Positions 7,054-15,949 of a DNA stretch of 33,955 nt are shown here, piece by piece. The position numbers and the translations under genes were made by a program. Numbering within the stretch: the first letter of the stretch is position 1; the number at the start of each line of letters is the position of its first letter. The DNA comes from an uncultured Clostridia bacterium. Lineage in GTDB: Bacteria; Bacillota; Clostridia; TANB77; CAG-508. The DNA lies in contig CAKPKU010000008.1 in assembly GCA_934167365.1 (NCBI GenBank), positions 1 to 33,955 of the forward strand, in the 5' to 3' direction. Under the pieces are notes generated by a model. That model did not search any database and was not told the origin of the DNA. It saw only the letters and a program-made list of their open reading frames with translations.

Positions 7054-7424
7054 TATAAAAAACTCACTCCTTACTTATATTATTTATTTAAATCTATATT
7101 CTCCCTTTTTTTATAACAGTATATAAACTTTATAGTTTTATTATATTATTTTTTAATTATAATAAATTATAAATCAATATTAAGATTGTTCTTATGAACA
7201 ATCTATGAAATATTTGTTAGTCTTTTTTCAGCTCTAGAAGACTATTATTATATTTTACTATTTTTAATATATTTCTCTAAATATACTTAATATACATTAA
7301 ATTTTCATAACTTACTTAATAATTAAATTCCGAACTACACTTTATAACACTATTAATATTTGCTTTTATCAAATATTAAATATAAATTTAAATCTCTTTT
7401 ATTTACCCTCTTGGTAATAACTGT
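7054..7424 (-). promoter_or_regulatory. Long structured 5' leader of rnjA
   Basis: This is the 426-bp gap between rnjA and the ATPase operon, less the promoter. It contains three hairpins. TTAATATTTG pairs with CAAATATTAA across 7353-7379 (10 bp, perfect). TAGTCTT pairs with AAGACTA across 7218-7244. AGATTGTTC pairs with GAACAATCT across 7183-7204 (9 bp, perfect, loop TTAT). None has a T-run like a terminator. The predicted transcript carries about 370 nt before the ATG. Leader-based autoregulation, as known for E. coli rne, is inference. Confidence 0.5.
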
Positions 7425-7429
7425 TTTTT

Positions 7430-7459
7430 ATTATACTATACTTTATAGTTAATTGTCAA
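7430..7459 (-). promoter_or_regulatory. Consensus sigma-A promoter upstream of rnjA
   Basis: TTGACA (7454-7459), 18-bp spacer, TATAAT (7430-7435) on the minus strand, starting 20 bp after the end of atpD. No gene other than rnjA lies downstream before the next terminator. Confidence 0.75.
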
Positions 7460-7479
7460 TACTGTTAATTTACATAATT

Positions 7480-8103
7480 TCAAAAATTAGTGCCTTGTTT
7501 TATCATTTTTAACCTAGAAAACTCTTCCATATCTGTTTCATCTAATATCTCTTGAATCTTTTTAGCTATATTTTCATCTCTAGGAATTATGACCTCTTTT
7601 AGAGCATTTGCCCTTCTTTGGACTTTATCTATACTTTTTTCGAGTCTGAATATTATATTATCAATTTCAGCAAGATTTATTAAGTATTCTTTTACTTTAT
7701 TATATTTGATTATAGTTTCATCAACATTTGATGTGGTATTATAAAATCCATAAATTGGAGTTAAATTGTTATTTTCTATTTTAATAACTGATGGAATTTC
7801 AACTCCCATTATTGTTTTATATTTTATATCAATTCCGTTTATATCTTCTTGTACATCATCTGATAAATCCATCATTGATTTTATACCAATATCCACATTA
7901 GCTAATTTTAATGATTCTTCTGCTTCTAATAATATTTGCTTTCCATTTTGTTTTAGCTCTTTTTGTTTTTCAATATACTTATCTCTTTCTCTTGTTAAAA
8001 TTAATTTTTTTTGCTCTAATAGTCTATAACCATCTTTTGATTGCTTAATAGATGTTTGCAATTTTATTAAGTTATTTTTGGTTGGTAAATCTCTTATACT
8101 CAT
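7480..8103 (-). CDS. atpD: V-type ATP synthase subunit D
   Basis: Central-stalk subunit that turns inside the A3B3 head and couples catalysis to the membrane rotor. The N-terminus PTKNNLIKLQTSIKQSKDGYRLLEQKK is cut here as PTKNNLIKLQ...GYRLLEQKKL, the typical subunit D signature, and the protein is largely two long helices (coiled coil at about 5-75 and 140-205). Length 207 aa is normal. It is the last gene of the ATPase operon, 64 bp after atpB. The SD (AGAAGGGA) is unusually far from the ATG. No clear intrinsic terminator was found between this gene and the rnjA promoter, so some read-through into rnjA is possible. Confidence 0.93.
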   Translation of the reverse strand: MSIRDLPTKNNLIKLQTSIKQSKDGYRLLEQKKLILTRERDKYIEKQKELKQNGKQILLEAEESLKLANVDIGIKSMMDLSDDVQEDINGIDIKYKTIMGVEIPSVIKIENNNLTPIYGFYNTTSNVDETIIKYNKVKEYLINLAEIDNIIFRLEKSIDKVQRRANALKEVIIPRDENIAKKIQEILDETDMEEFSRLKMIKQGTNF

Positions 8104-8167
8104 TTAATTTTAGACCGATCCCTTCTCATATCTTTTTTTATTATTTAAAATCTAAATTAGATTAAAA

Positions 8168-9502
8168 CTACAACTTTTCAAGCTCTTCATCTGGCAAAAT
8201 ATGCAATAGTTTTAATGCTAGATCTAATGTTTGGTCTATTGATCTAAACTCGTATTTTCCTTGATTTATAAATTGTTCTTCAAATTTTTGCCCAAACTCT
8301 AAATATTTTTTATCTGTATTTGTCAAATCCGCTTCTCCTAATACTTTAGCTAATGCCCTAACTTCTTGTACTTTAGAATATGAGGCAAATACTTGATCTG
8401 ATATTTTACTATGATTTTCTCGTGTAATTCCTTTGCCAATTCCATCTTTCATTAATCTAGATAAAGAATCTAATATGTTTATTGGTGGTGTAATTCCTTT
8501 TTGATATAAATCTCTACTTAAAACAATTTGCCCTTCTGTTATATATCCTGTTGTATCTGGAATTGGATGTGATATATCATCATTTGGCATAGTTAAAATT
8601 GGAATTTGAGTTATAGATCCATCTTTTCCTTTTATTTGACCTGCCCTTTCATATATGGATGCAAAATCACTATATAAATATCCTGGATATCCTTTTCTAC
8701 TTGGAATTTCTCCTTTTAGTGTAGAAATTTCTCTTAATGCTTCTGCATATGATGTCATATCTGTTAATACAACTAAAACTTGCATATCTAAATCAAAGGC
8801 TAAATACTCTGCACATGTTAAAGCAAGCTTTGGTGTTAATATTCTTTCAATTGATGAATCATTTGATAAATTTTCAAACATTACAACTTTTGATAATACA
8901 CCATTTTCCTTAAAACTTTTTTTAAAGAACTCTGCTGTTTCATATTCTGCTCCCATTAAACCAAATACAATTGCAAAGTTTCCTCCATCTGTTATATCAG
9001 ATTGTCTAATAATTCGCTCTGCTAATTCATTATGATTAATTCCACTTCCTGAAAAAATTGGTAGTTTTTGACCTCTAATTAAAGTCATTAAACCATCTAT
9101 TGCTGAAATACCTGTTTCAATAAAGTTTTTTGGGTATTTTCTTGCAACAGGATTGATTGAACTAGAATTTATATCTCTTTTTAAGTCACTTTCTAGCTCT
9201 CCTAAACCATCTATTGGTTTACCTGTTCCATCAAAAATTCTTCCAAGCATACTTGGAGATAATTTTAATTTTAGTGGCTCTCCCATAAATATAGTTTTTA
9301 TATCATTTGTATCAATTCCACTTGTTCCTTCATATACTTGAATTGTAGTAATGTCATTATCTAGTCTTATTATGTTTCCAAGTCTTGTTTCTCCATTTTT
9401 TAATATTAATGTAACTTTTTCCTCAAATGAAACATCTTTTGGTGTTTTTATATATACTAATGGACCATTAATTGAATCTAATCCAATGTACTGAATCTTC
9501 AA
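8168..9502 (-). CDS. atpB: V-type ATP synthase subunit B
   Basis: Non-catalytic nucleotide-binding-fold subunit of the A3B3 hexamer. It has the alpha/beta ATPase fold but no Walker A motif; the equivalent place reads LPIFSGSGINHNELA, as expected for B. Other family segments are LTDMTSYAEALREIS and the SRKGYPGYLYSDFASIYERAG block. Length 444 aa is normal. The start is TTG, with AAGGAGTG upstream (TTG AAG ATT CAG). It lies 34 bp after atpA in the operon. Confidence 0.95.
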   Translation of the reverse strand: MKIQYIGLDSINGPLVYIKTPKDVSFEEKVTLILKNGETRLGNIIRLDNDITTIQVYEGTSGIDTNDIKTIFMGEPLKLKLSPSMLGRIFDGTGKPIDGLGELESDLKRDINSSSINPVARKYPKNFIETGISAIDGLMTLIRGQKLPIFSGSGINHNELAERIIRQSDITDGGNFAIVFGLMGAEYETAEFFKKSFKENGVLSKVVMFENLSNDSSIERILTPKLALTCAEYLAFDLDMQVLVVLTDMTSYAEALREISTLKGEIPSRKGYPGYLYSDFASIYERAGQIKGKDGSITQIPILTMPNDDISHPIPDTTGYITEGQIVLSRDLYQKGITPPINILDSLSRLMKDGIGKGITRENHSKISDQVFASYSKVQEVRALAKVLGEADLTNTDKKYLEFGQKFEEQFINQGKYEFRSIDQTLDLALKLLHILPDEELEKL

Positions 9503-9536
9503 TTTATAATCACTCCTTCTTTTGAAAGTAAATCTT

Positions 9537-11309
9537 TTAATCTATATGATCCTCATATTCATCTTCTAATTTTTTTAATTTATTTTTTATATCAGAATTT
9601 AAATCACTAAATTTTCCAATATCATCATTTGTAATATTAAATTTTATTTTTGTATATTCCTCAAAAAATCCTAGTTTTTTTATTTCTGAAAGAGGAATTC
9701 TTTTATTAATTAATCTTAATGATCTTTCATATATTAATAATATTGTTTGCATCATTTTATATTGTTTAATAAGTGGAACTTGAGAATCTATATCTGAAAG
9801 AGCACTTTGTTGCAAAAATCCTGCTCTTATTGCTTTAGCTGTTTCAAGTAATAATCTTTTATTATCAGATAATACATCTTGACCTACAACTCTTGCAATT
9901 TCTAAAAGTTCATTTTCTTCTTCTAATATTGATACTATTTTTTGTCTACATTCAAAAAAATCAATATCGACATTTTCCTCATACCATGTTTGCAAATTAT
10001 CAATATATTCACTATAACTTATATTCCAATTAACTGCTGGATAATGTCTAGAATATGCTAAATCTCTATCTAATCCCCAAAATGTATGAACAAATCTTTT
10101 AGTATTTTGTGTAACTGGCTCTGAAAAATCTGAACCTTGAGGAGATACTGCACCTATTATAGTTACAGAGCCCATCTTTCCATTATAACTTTTTACTAAA
10201 CCTGCTCTACCATAAAATTCTGATAATCTTGAAGAAAGATATGATGGAAATCCCTGTTCTGCTGGCATTTCTTCTAATCTTCCTGAAATCTCTCTTAAGG
10301 CTTCTGCCCATCTTGATGTAGAATCTGCCATAATTGCTACATCAAATCCCATATCTCTATAATATTCTGCAATTGTAATACCTGTATAAATTGAAGCTTC
10401 TCTTGCTGCAACAGGCATATTAGATGTATTGGCAATTAATACTGTTCTTTCAATCATAGGCATACCAGTTCTTTTATCTATTAAACGAGGGAACTCTTCC
10501 AAAACATCAGTCATTTCATTTCCACGCTCTCCACAACCAATATACACTATAATGTCTGCATTACTCCATTTTGCAAATTGATGTTGAAGCATTGTTTTTC
10601 CAGTACCAAAACCTCCTGGAATCATACCTGTTCCACCTTTAGCTATTGGAAATATAGAATCAATTACTCTTTGACCTGTTATTAATGGAGAATTTGTAAC
10701 TAAACGCTCTTTATATGGTCTTGGTATTCGTACTGGACATTTTTGCATCATTGTTAAATTAAGAATTTGATCTTCAACTTTTATTTTAGCAATAATGTCT
10801 GTTACTTTGTATTCTCCTTCATTTGCTATTTCAACTACTACTCCTTCCATATTATAATAATTCATAATTTTATGGATTATTAATTTTGTTTCAGGAACTT
10901 CGCCAACAATAGTATTTAATGAAACCTTATCCCCTATCATAACCTTTGGTCTAAAATGCCATTTTTTTTCAGTATTAATTCCCAAAGATTTTGTACCTCT
11001 TTTCAAAAAATTACCATCTTTTGCCCTTAAGTCTTCTAATGGTCTTTGAATTCCATCAAATATTTTCCCCATAAGACCTGGTCCTAATGTTACAGAAAGC
11101 GGAGATTCTTCACTTATAACATCTTCGTTAATTTTTAGTCCTGTTGTATTTTCATATACTTGGATTGTTGCAACATCTTTTTCAATTTTAATTACATCTC
11201 CTAATATCTGCTCTTCTCCAATATACACTATATCATGCATTGCAAAATCTCCATTTCCCTTTGCCAATACAACTGGTCCATTAATAGAAATTATTTTTTT
11301 TACCTGCAA
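9537..11309 (-). CDS. atpA: V-type ATP synthase catalytic subunit A
   Basis: Catalytic subunit of the V/A-type ATPase. The Walker A motif GGFGTGKT is at residues 232-239, and the A-specific non-homologous insert occupies about 110-190. MADSTSRWAEALREISGR and the EEMPAEQGFPSYLSSRL block follow. Length 590 aa is normal. The start is TTG, preceded by GGAGGTG. Position between atpE and atpB fits the operon. In anaerobic Clostridia such enzymes usually either build an ion gradient from ATP or make ATP from one; the direction cannot be told from the sequence. Confidence 0.97.
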   Translation of the reverse strand: MQVKKIISINGPVVLAKGNGDFAMHDIVYIGEEQILGDVIKIEKDVATIQVYENTTGLKINEDVISEESPLSVTLGPGLMGKIFDGIQRPLEDLRAKDGNFLKRGTKSLGINTEKKWHFRPKVMIGDKVSLNTIVGEVPETKLIIHKIMNYYNMEGVVVEIANEGEYKVTDIIAKIKVEDQILNLTMMQKCPVRIPRPYKERLVTNSPLITGQRVIDSIFPIAKGGTGMIPGGFGTGKTMLQHQFAKWSNADIIVYIGCGERGNEMTDVLEEFPRLIDKRTGMPMIERTVLIANTSNMPVAAREASIYTGITIAEYYRDMGFDVAIMADSTSRWAEALREISGRLEEMPAEQGFPSYLSSRLSEFYGRAGLVKSYNGKMGSVTIIGAVSPQGSDFSEPVTQNTKRFVHTFWGLDRDLAYSRHYPAVNWNISYSEYIDNLQTWYEENVDIDFFECRQKIVSILEEENELLEIARVVGQDVLSDNKRLLLETAKAIRAGFLQQSALSDIDSQVPLIKQYKMMQTILLIYERSLRLINKRIPLSEIKKLGFFEEYTKIKFNITNDDIGKFSDLNSDIKNKLKKLEDEYEDHID

Positions 11310-11337
11310 AAAAGTTCACCTCCACAAAACTATATAT

Positions 11338-11892
11338 TTACATTGCTCTTTCTAGTCTACATCTTAATGTATTATCTATTGAAACTCCTATTTTTTTATT
11401 TTCAAGCTTGCATCCACCTATATAATAATTATCTATTATTTCAAACTTAAAATTATATTTTTGTAATATATCTTTATTTGTTTGATAATCTTTATTTGTT
11501 ATATATATAATAGAATTCTCATCATTACCAGTAGCCTCTAATACTTCACTAATTGATTTTGCTAAGAATTCTGTATATTCTTTTTGATTAATAAAATTAT
11601 ATAATACACTTTCTAATTCACTAATTAGATTTTTTTTTATTATATTTTTTACATTTAAAATATTTTTTTTACATTCAACCTCATAATCAAATATTAATTT
11701 GTTATAATCTTTAACAATTTTTTCACATTGCTTTTTATATGCATTTTCTTGTTTTTTTACATATTCTTCAAGCTCTAAATTTATTTGTTCCTCAATTTCA
11801 TTATTTAATTTATTATCAAGCTTTTCAGCATCACATTTAGCTAATTTTTCACAGCTTTGTTCAAATTTTTTGATTTTTTCATCCATATTCAT
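11338..11892 (-). CDS. atpE: V-type ATP synthase subunit E
   Basis: Peripheral-stalk subunit that holds the A3B3 head to subunit I, as a heterodimer with the small coiled-coil subunit (15528-15836). Residues 1-90 form a long charged helix and 95-184 a small globular domain ending in VSIDNTLRCRLER, close to the typical 'D.TLR.RLE' end of the family. Length 184 aa is normal. It lies 21 bp after atpF; the SD GGAGG lies 13 bp from the first ATG, and a second ATG is at codon 3. Confidence 0.85.
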   Translation of the reverse strand: MNMDEKIKKFEQSCEKLAKCDAEKLDNKLNNEIEEQINLELEEYVKKQENAYKKQCEKIVKDYNKLIFDYEVECKKNILNVKNIIKKNLISELESVLYNFINQKEYTEFLAKSISEVLEATGNDENSIIYITNKDYQTNKDILQKYNFKFEIIDNYYIGGCKLENKKIGVSIDNTLRCRLERAM

Positions 11893-11913
11893 AACAAATA
11901 CATTTCCTCCATT

Positions 11914-12147
11914 TTACAATTTAACTATTAATGGTAATTTTTTGTTATTTTTAATATCTTCTAACTTTTCTTTTGAAATTTCATATACATTTTCTGTAAC
12001 AATTAAAATACCGATATCTTTATCTTTTATTATTTCATTAATTTTATTATCAATATCAGCTTTATTATTTAAAATTATAGATTTTATTCCAGTAAGTTTT
12101 AGACCTACTGCTTTATCTATATCATCACTAATACAATACATTTTCAT
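11914..12147 (-). CDS. atpF: V-type ATP synthase subunit F, short form
   Basis: Subunit F binds the central stalk with D. The N-terminal half matches the family: MKMYCISDDIDKAVGLKLTG, then IGILIVTENVYEIS and LPLIVKL. The protein stops at 77 aa where most members continue for about 20-25 residues (a helix that packs on D). The DNA after the stop shows no remnant in any frame, since the atpE SD follows within 10 bp, so this looks like a genuine short form and not a recent frameshift. Its place, between K and E, differs from the common position after C. Confidence 0.75.
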   Translation of the reverse strand: MKMYCISDDIDKAVGLKLTGIKSIILNNKADIDNKINEIIKDKDIGILIVTENVYEISKEKLEDIKNNKKLPLIVKL

Positions 12148-12165
12148 AATTTATATCCCTAATTA

Positions 12166-12552
12166 TTAAACTTTACTTAATATCATAATAGCAATTATAA
12201 GTCCATATATTGCTATACCTTCTGCTAAACCTGCAAAAATTACAGTTTTTCCTAATAAACTAGGATTTTCACTTATAGCCCCTACTGCACTTGAAGCAAC
12301 AACTGCAACTGCAATACCTGAACCTATTGCAGCAAGACCAATTGCTAAAGCAGCAGCAATCATTCCAATACCTTTATTATTAGATGTTTCTTCTGTATTT
12401 ACTGTTTGAGCAGTACTTCCTTCTGAAGTTACTACTGCTTCTGAATTATTAAGTTCATCAGCTTTTGATATCCATAATCCTCCAATACATGCAACAATAC
12501 ATATTACTAATATTATACTTAACTTTATAAATAAATTTTTCATTTTTCTCAA
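12166..12552 (-). CDS. atpK: V-type ATP synthase subunit K (rotor ring), single-hairpin type with N-terminal leader
   Basis: Membrane rotor subunit that carries the ion. Residues 60-128 form one helical hairpin (GSGIAVAVVASSAVGAI, a polar ENPSLLG loop, then FAGLAEGIAIYGLIIAIMIL), with the conserved carboxylate at Glu111. The four-helix K of Enterococcus carries two such hairpins; here there is one. In front is a hydrophobic segment (residues 8-28) followed by a polar, Thr/Ser/Glu-rich spacer of about 30 residues, so the protein either has a third helix or a cleaved signal-type leader. The first hairpin helix lacks the Gln often seen in sodium-binding rings, so ion choice is open. Confidence 0.88.
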   Translation of the reverse strand: MRKMKNLFIKLSIILVICIVACIGGLWISKADELNNSEAVVTSEGSTAQTVNTEETSNNKGIGMIAAALAIGLAAIGSGIAVAVVASSAVGAISENPSLLGKTVIFAGLAEGIAIYGLIIAIMILSKV

Positions 12553-12570
12553 ATCCCTTCTTTAATTAAA

Positions 12571-14460
12571 TTATTCTTTTACTTGACTTTTAATAGATGT
12601 ATATGCTCTTCCATTTCCTTCATAAAATCTACTAAATAGCTCATAATACTCTAATCTTAAAACTTGTATTCCTACTATTAATCCTTCTAATGCTATTACT
12701 ATTATATTTCCTATAATACCTATTGCAATATTTCCAACTCCTGTTGTCATATCTGCTAATAAATATACAGCCATACATAAACCAACATGGTTTATAGCAA
12801 AAGCAGCTAATCTTAAGAATGATATTGTATTACTTGCAAAAGACAGTGTCATTTCTATTATCTCGAATATTTTTTCTACAATTGGAGTTTTTGTCTCTTG
12901 TTTTTTCTTTTCTATTTTAGAAGATATAACATCTCCAAAAAGTATCATTATAACTAGGATTATAGCAATAATCACTAATAAATTTGTTGAAATAAGCATT
13001 TTTCCTTTTAAAAAGTACATTGCTACATCACCTAAAATTAAACCATATAATAAAAATCCTGCAATTCCATTTTTATCAAATAACCATTTTTGTAAATTTC
13101 TATTTTTTATTCCGTTAACTATGTTAAAAATCATTGCAATTAATATAAAAATACTCCCAACAGCAATTCCTGAAATAAGCATTGTTTGGATATTTTCCAT
13201 TGGACTTATAAGTACCGGTTTTATAATATTTTCTTTTCCAAACACACTTCCATATAGTACACCAAAAATTATTGAAGAAATTCCTCCTGCTGCAAAAACT
13301 GGACCAAGAGCTGATTTCTTTTTGGCTAAAATTAAACCAAATATAAAAATTACAAGACCATGTCCTACATCTCCAAACATAAATCCAAACATTATAAATG
13401 CTGTTATAGCGACTAATACTGTTGGATCAACTTCTTTACAATTTGGAACACCATACATTTTAATTAAAGCTTCAAATGGTCTAAATATAGGATTATTTTT
13501 TAGTTTTGTTGGTGGATTAATATCTTCGTCTTGATCAAAAATTTCATAATCCAAATTTTCATATTTATCTATCATTTTTTGTATATAATCAAGATTTGTA
13601 TTAGATACCCATAACACAATATAAAATGTTCCGTTTTGATCTTTTACAATATATTTTTTTAATTTATTAACATTTTCATACATTAATAATTGATTATATA
13701 TTTTATTTAGAGCTGTTTTATTCTCCAATCGCATTTGCTCTATCAATTTATTTGCCTGATCAATTTCAAAAGAATTTGATTTCATCTTTTTTTCTAGACT
13801 TTGAATATATTCCAAAGGTGTACCTATTGCTTCTTTTGGTATCCAAATACGTTCAAAGTCTTGTACATTAAAGTAACTATCTACTTTACTTGTAAATTCT
13901 TCAGTTGTTAAATATAAAATCCAAGTTTGCTCTTCTTCTTGTTTTAATTCAAAATATACAGCATCAATAGAATCTATCTTTTTATTAATTTCTTCTAGAT
14001 TTTTTGTTGGTACAACTCCATATCTAAATTTCATATATTTCAAATTATATAAATTTTCAATTTTTGCATCTAATGCTACTAAATTTTTTACTACATCGTA
14101 TTGAGCACTCATTTCATCATTTTCGGCTTTTAACCTTTTTATTTTCTCTTCTATTTCACTATAATTTGATATAGATGAATCAACTTTTTCTTTTAATTCA
14201 TCTATTGAATTATCTATTTCAATATTCCATTCATCATCATCTTTATGAATATTGAATTCATTAATCAATTTTTCACACTTTTTTATATATTCTTTTATTG
14301 TGTAATCATAATTAAAATATTCTAATTTCCAACCTTTTTTGTAGATTTTTTTAGCATCTTCAATTTGAATATCTAAATTAAGCAAATTCTTGGCAAGAAA
14401 CTCTTCTAAATTTGTATCTTTTCCTGTTATGCTTAAGAGCTTCATTTTCTCAACAGCCAT
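12571..14460 (-). CDS. atpI: V-type ATP synthase subunit I
   Basis: Membrane stator subunit (a-subunit homologue) that supplies the ion half-channels. Residues 1-330 are hydrophilic and rich in coiled coil; from about residue 345 there are seven or eight hydrophobic segments, including GFMFGDVGHGLVIF and the SFASNTISFLRLAAFAINH segment with the essential Arg. The C-terminus (VLRLEYYELFSRFYEGNGRAY) is characteristic of the family. Length 629 aa is normal. It follows atpC by 25 bp and precedes atpK by 18 bp. Confidence 0.95.
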   Translation of the reverse strand: MAVEKMKLLSITGKDTNLEEFLAKNLLNLDIQIEDAKKIYKKGWKLEYFNYDYTIKEYIKKCEKLINEFNIHKDDDEWNIEIDNSIDELKEKVDSSISNYSEIEEKIKRLKAENDEMSAQYDVVKNLVALDAKIENLYNLKYMKFRYGVVPTKNLEEINKKIDSIDAVYFELKQEEEQTWILYLTTEEFTSKVDSYFNVQDFERIWIPKEAIGTPLEYIQSLEKKMKSNSFEIDQANKLIEQMRLENKTALNKIYNQLLMYENVNKLKKYIVKDQNGTFYIVLWVSNTNLDYIQKMIDKYENLDYEIFDQDEDINPPTKLKNNPIFRPFEALIKMYGVPNCKEVDPTVLVAITAFIMFGFMFGDVGHGLVIFIFGLILAKKKSALGPVFAAGGISSIIFGVLYGSVFGKENIIKPVLISPMENIQTMLISGIAVGSIFILIAMIFNIVNGIKNRNLQKWLFDKNGIAGFLLYGLILGDVAMYFLKGKMLISTNLLVIIAIILVIMILFGDVISSKIEKKKQETKTPIVEKIFEIIEMTLSFASNTISFLRLAAFAINHVGLCMAVYLLADMTTGVGNIAIGIIGNIIVIALEGLIVGIQVLRLEYYELFSRFYEGNGRAYTSIKSQVKE

Positions 14461-14485
14461 TTTCCATCATTCCTTCCTTAGTATA

Positions 14486-15481
14486 TTAGATGATTTTCTT
14501 AAGTACTTTACTTTTATCAATATTATATCTTACAGATTCCACTATACTTATAATTTCATTATTTTCAATTTCTACTAAATTTAAATAAGCATATATACAA
14601 TTTATACTTAAAAAATTTAATCTAAACATCTTCTCATATGCTTTATGCAAATATTTATTTATAAAACATTCAAAATCAAACATATTGTCTGAAATAATAC
14701 TAGAATATTTTGTTTTCCTTATAATATCATTTAGCTCTTCAAAATTATTAGCTAAAATTAATTGGTTAATTTCATTTTTGCTTAATTTATAATTTACATC
14801 AATTAATACAGATCTAATAAATTCTTCAGAAAAGTTATAATACATTTTCATTCTATATATCCACATAATATTTGTAAAATCAATTTGAGTTCCAATAATA
14901 TTTTTTAATTCTTTATTGTTTGCTGTATCAAAAATATTTTTAAAGTATAATTTATCTAATTCATTTTCAATTTTAAAAATACTAAAATTTATATTATTTT
15001 CATCTATATATTTCTCAATAATTTTTTTATATTTTGTATTTTCAACTAATTTCATTAAATCGTTTAAGTTCGCAACATGCTCTATTCCTTTTAAATTTTT
15101 AAATATATTTTCTGTCCATACTGAAATAGTATAATCTATCTGATTTTTTGAAAATATTAATTCGATTGATTTTTTTATACAATTCATTTCATATTTAGAA
15201 ATTAAAATCTGAAAAATTATACTATCTTTTTTATCTAAATATTTAACTATCTTTTCTAAATCTAATATTATTTCATAATTTAATGCTTTTTCAACATCTT
15301 GTCTATCAGCATTTTCATCAAGTTTCTTCATATTAGTATTTTTATTTTTTAAAATAGCAATCACACTCATTAAATTATTTTGTTTGCATAAATCTATTAA
15401 ATCTGACTTTTTTAATCTCCTAGAATACATAGCTTTTAATTTTGCATTAATACTAGGATATTTAATTGCAGAAATTGGCAT
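14486..15481 (-). CDS. atpC: V-type ATP synthase subunit C
   Basis: Subunit C (eukaryotic subunit d) is the funnel that links the rotor ring to the D/F stalk. The start 'A..YPSINAKLKAMYSRRL' and the all-helical, charged composition fit the family, as do the length (331 aa) and the operon context; overall conservation is low, as usual for C. Unlike the common bacterial order (I-K-E-C-F), C precedes I here. SD AAGAAGGGA lies at a good distance from the ATG. Confidence 0.85.
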   Translation of the reverse strand: MPISAIKYPSINAKLKAMYSRRLKKSDLIDLCKQNNLMSVIAILKNKNTNMKKLDENADRQDVEKALNYEIILDLEKIVKYLDKKDSIIFQILISKYEMNCIKKSIELIFSKNQIDYTISVWTENIFKNLKGIEHVANLNDLMKLVENTKYKKIIEKYIDENNINFSIFKIENELDKLYFKNIFDTANNKELKNIIGTQIDFTNIMWIYRMKMYYNFSEEFIRSVLIDVNYKLSKNEINQLILANNFEELNDIIRKTKYSSIISDNMFDFECFINKYLHKAYEKMFRLNFLSINCIYAYLNLVEIENNEIISIVESVRYNIDKSKVLKKII

Positions 15482-15527
15482 AATCTTATGTTCCCTTCTT
15501 TATAAAATTCAAAACCCTACACATCAA

Positions 15528-15836
15528 TTATCTAAAAATTTCAGTCAACATTTTTTCAATTTTAGCATTTTTATTGTTATTATAATCACTTTGCAAATCT
15601 TCAATTATTTTTTGTGAATTTTGCTTTAGAGCTTCTTTTTTATTATTAAAATCTTTTTCGCATTCACTTTTCAAAAAATTAATTTTATATTTATATTTTG
15701 AATTTATATCATTTTTTCTACGTTCTAATTCTATTGTAATATAATTATCTATGCTTTGCTCTTTATCTTCACTTTTTTGAACAATTTGTTTGGATCTTTT
15801 ATCTATATTAACAAGTTCATCTATAATTTCCTTCAT
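15528..15836 (-). CDS. atpH: V-type ATP synthase small coiled-coil subunit (H/G)
   Basis: First gene of the operon. A 102-aa, highly charged, fully helical protein with heptad-like spacing throughout, as expected for the peripheral-stalk partner of subunit E. Such subunits are poorly conserved and the call rests on position, size and composition. SD AAAAGGAG is clear, and the operon promoter is about 30 bp upstream. Confidence 0.75.
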   Translation of the reverse strand: MKEIIDELVNIDKRSKQIVQKSEDKEQSIDNYITIELERRKNDINSKYKYKINFLKSECEKDFNNKKEALKQNSQKIIEDLQSDYNNNKNAKIEKMLTEIFR

Positions 15837-15864
15837 ACGTAAAATCTCCTTTTAAATTTTCTTT

Positions 15865-15893
15865 ATTATACATCTATTATTTATAATCTACAA
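15865..15893 (-). promoter_or_regulatory. Sigma-A promoter of the V-type ATPase operon
   Basis: TTGTAG (15888-15893), 17-bp spacer, TATAAT (15865-15870) on the minus strand. It begins directly at the end of the trmR terminator and is the only clear promoter before the nine ATPase genes. Confidence 0.75.
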
Positions 15894-15894
15894 C

Positions 15895-15930
15895 AAAAAA
15901 ATACATATATTTTAATATATGTATTTTTTT
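15895..15930 (-). terminator. Terminator after trmR (symmetric)
   Basis: ATACATATATT (15901-15911) pairs with AATATATGTAT (15914-15924), flanked by A7 and T7. It ends the operon that starts at 22071. Confidence 0.8.
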
Positions 15931-15949
15931 ACTATATGTATTTTATTTA

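Noticed and set aside
11893..11913. Frameshift explaining the short atpF
   Set aside because: No frame after the stop encodes a family-like C-terminus and the atpE SD follows at once.
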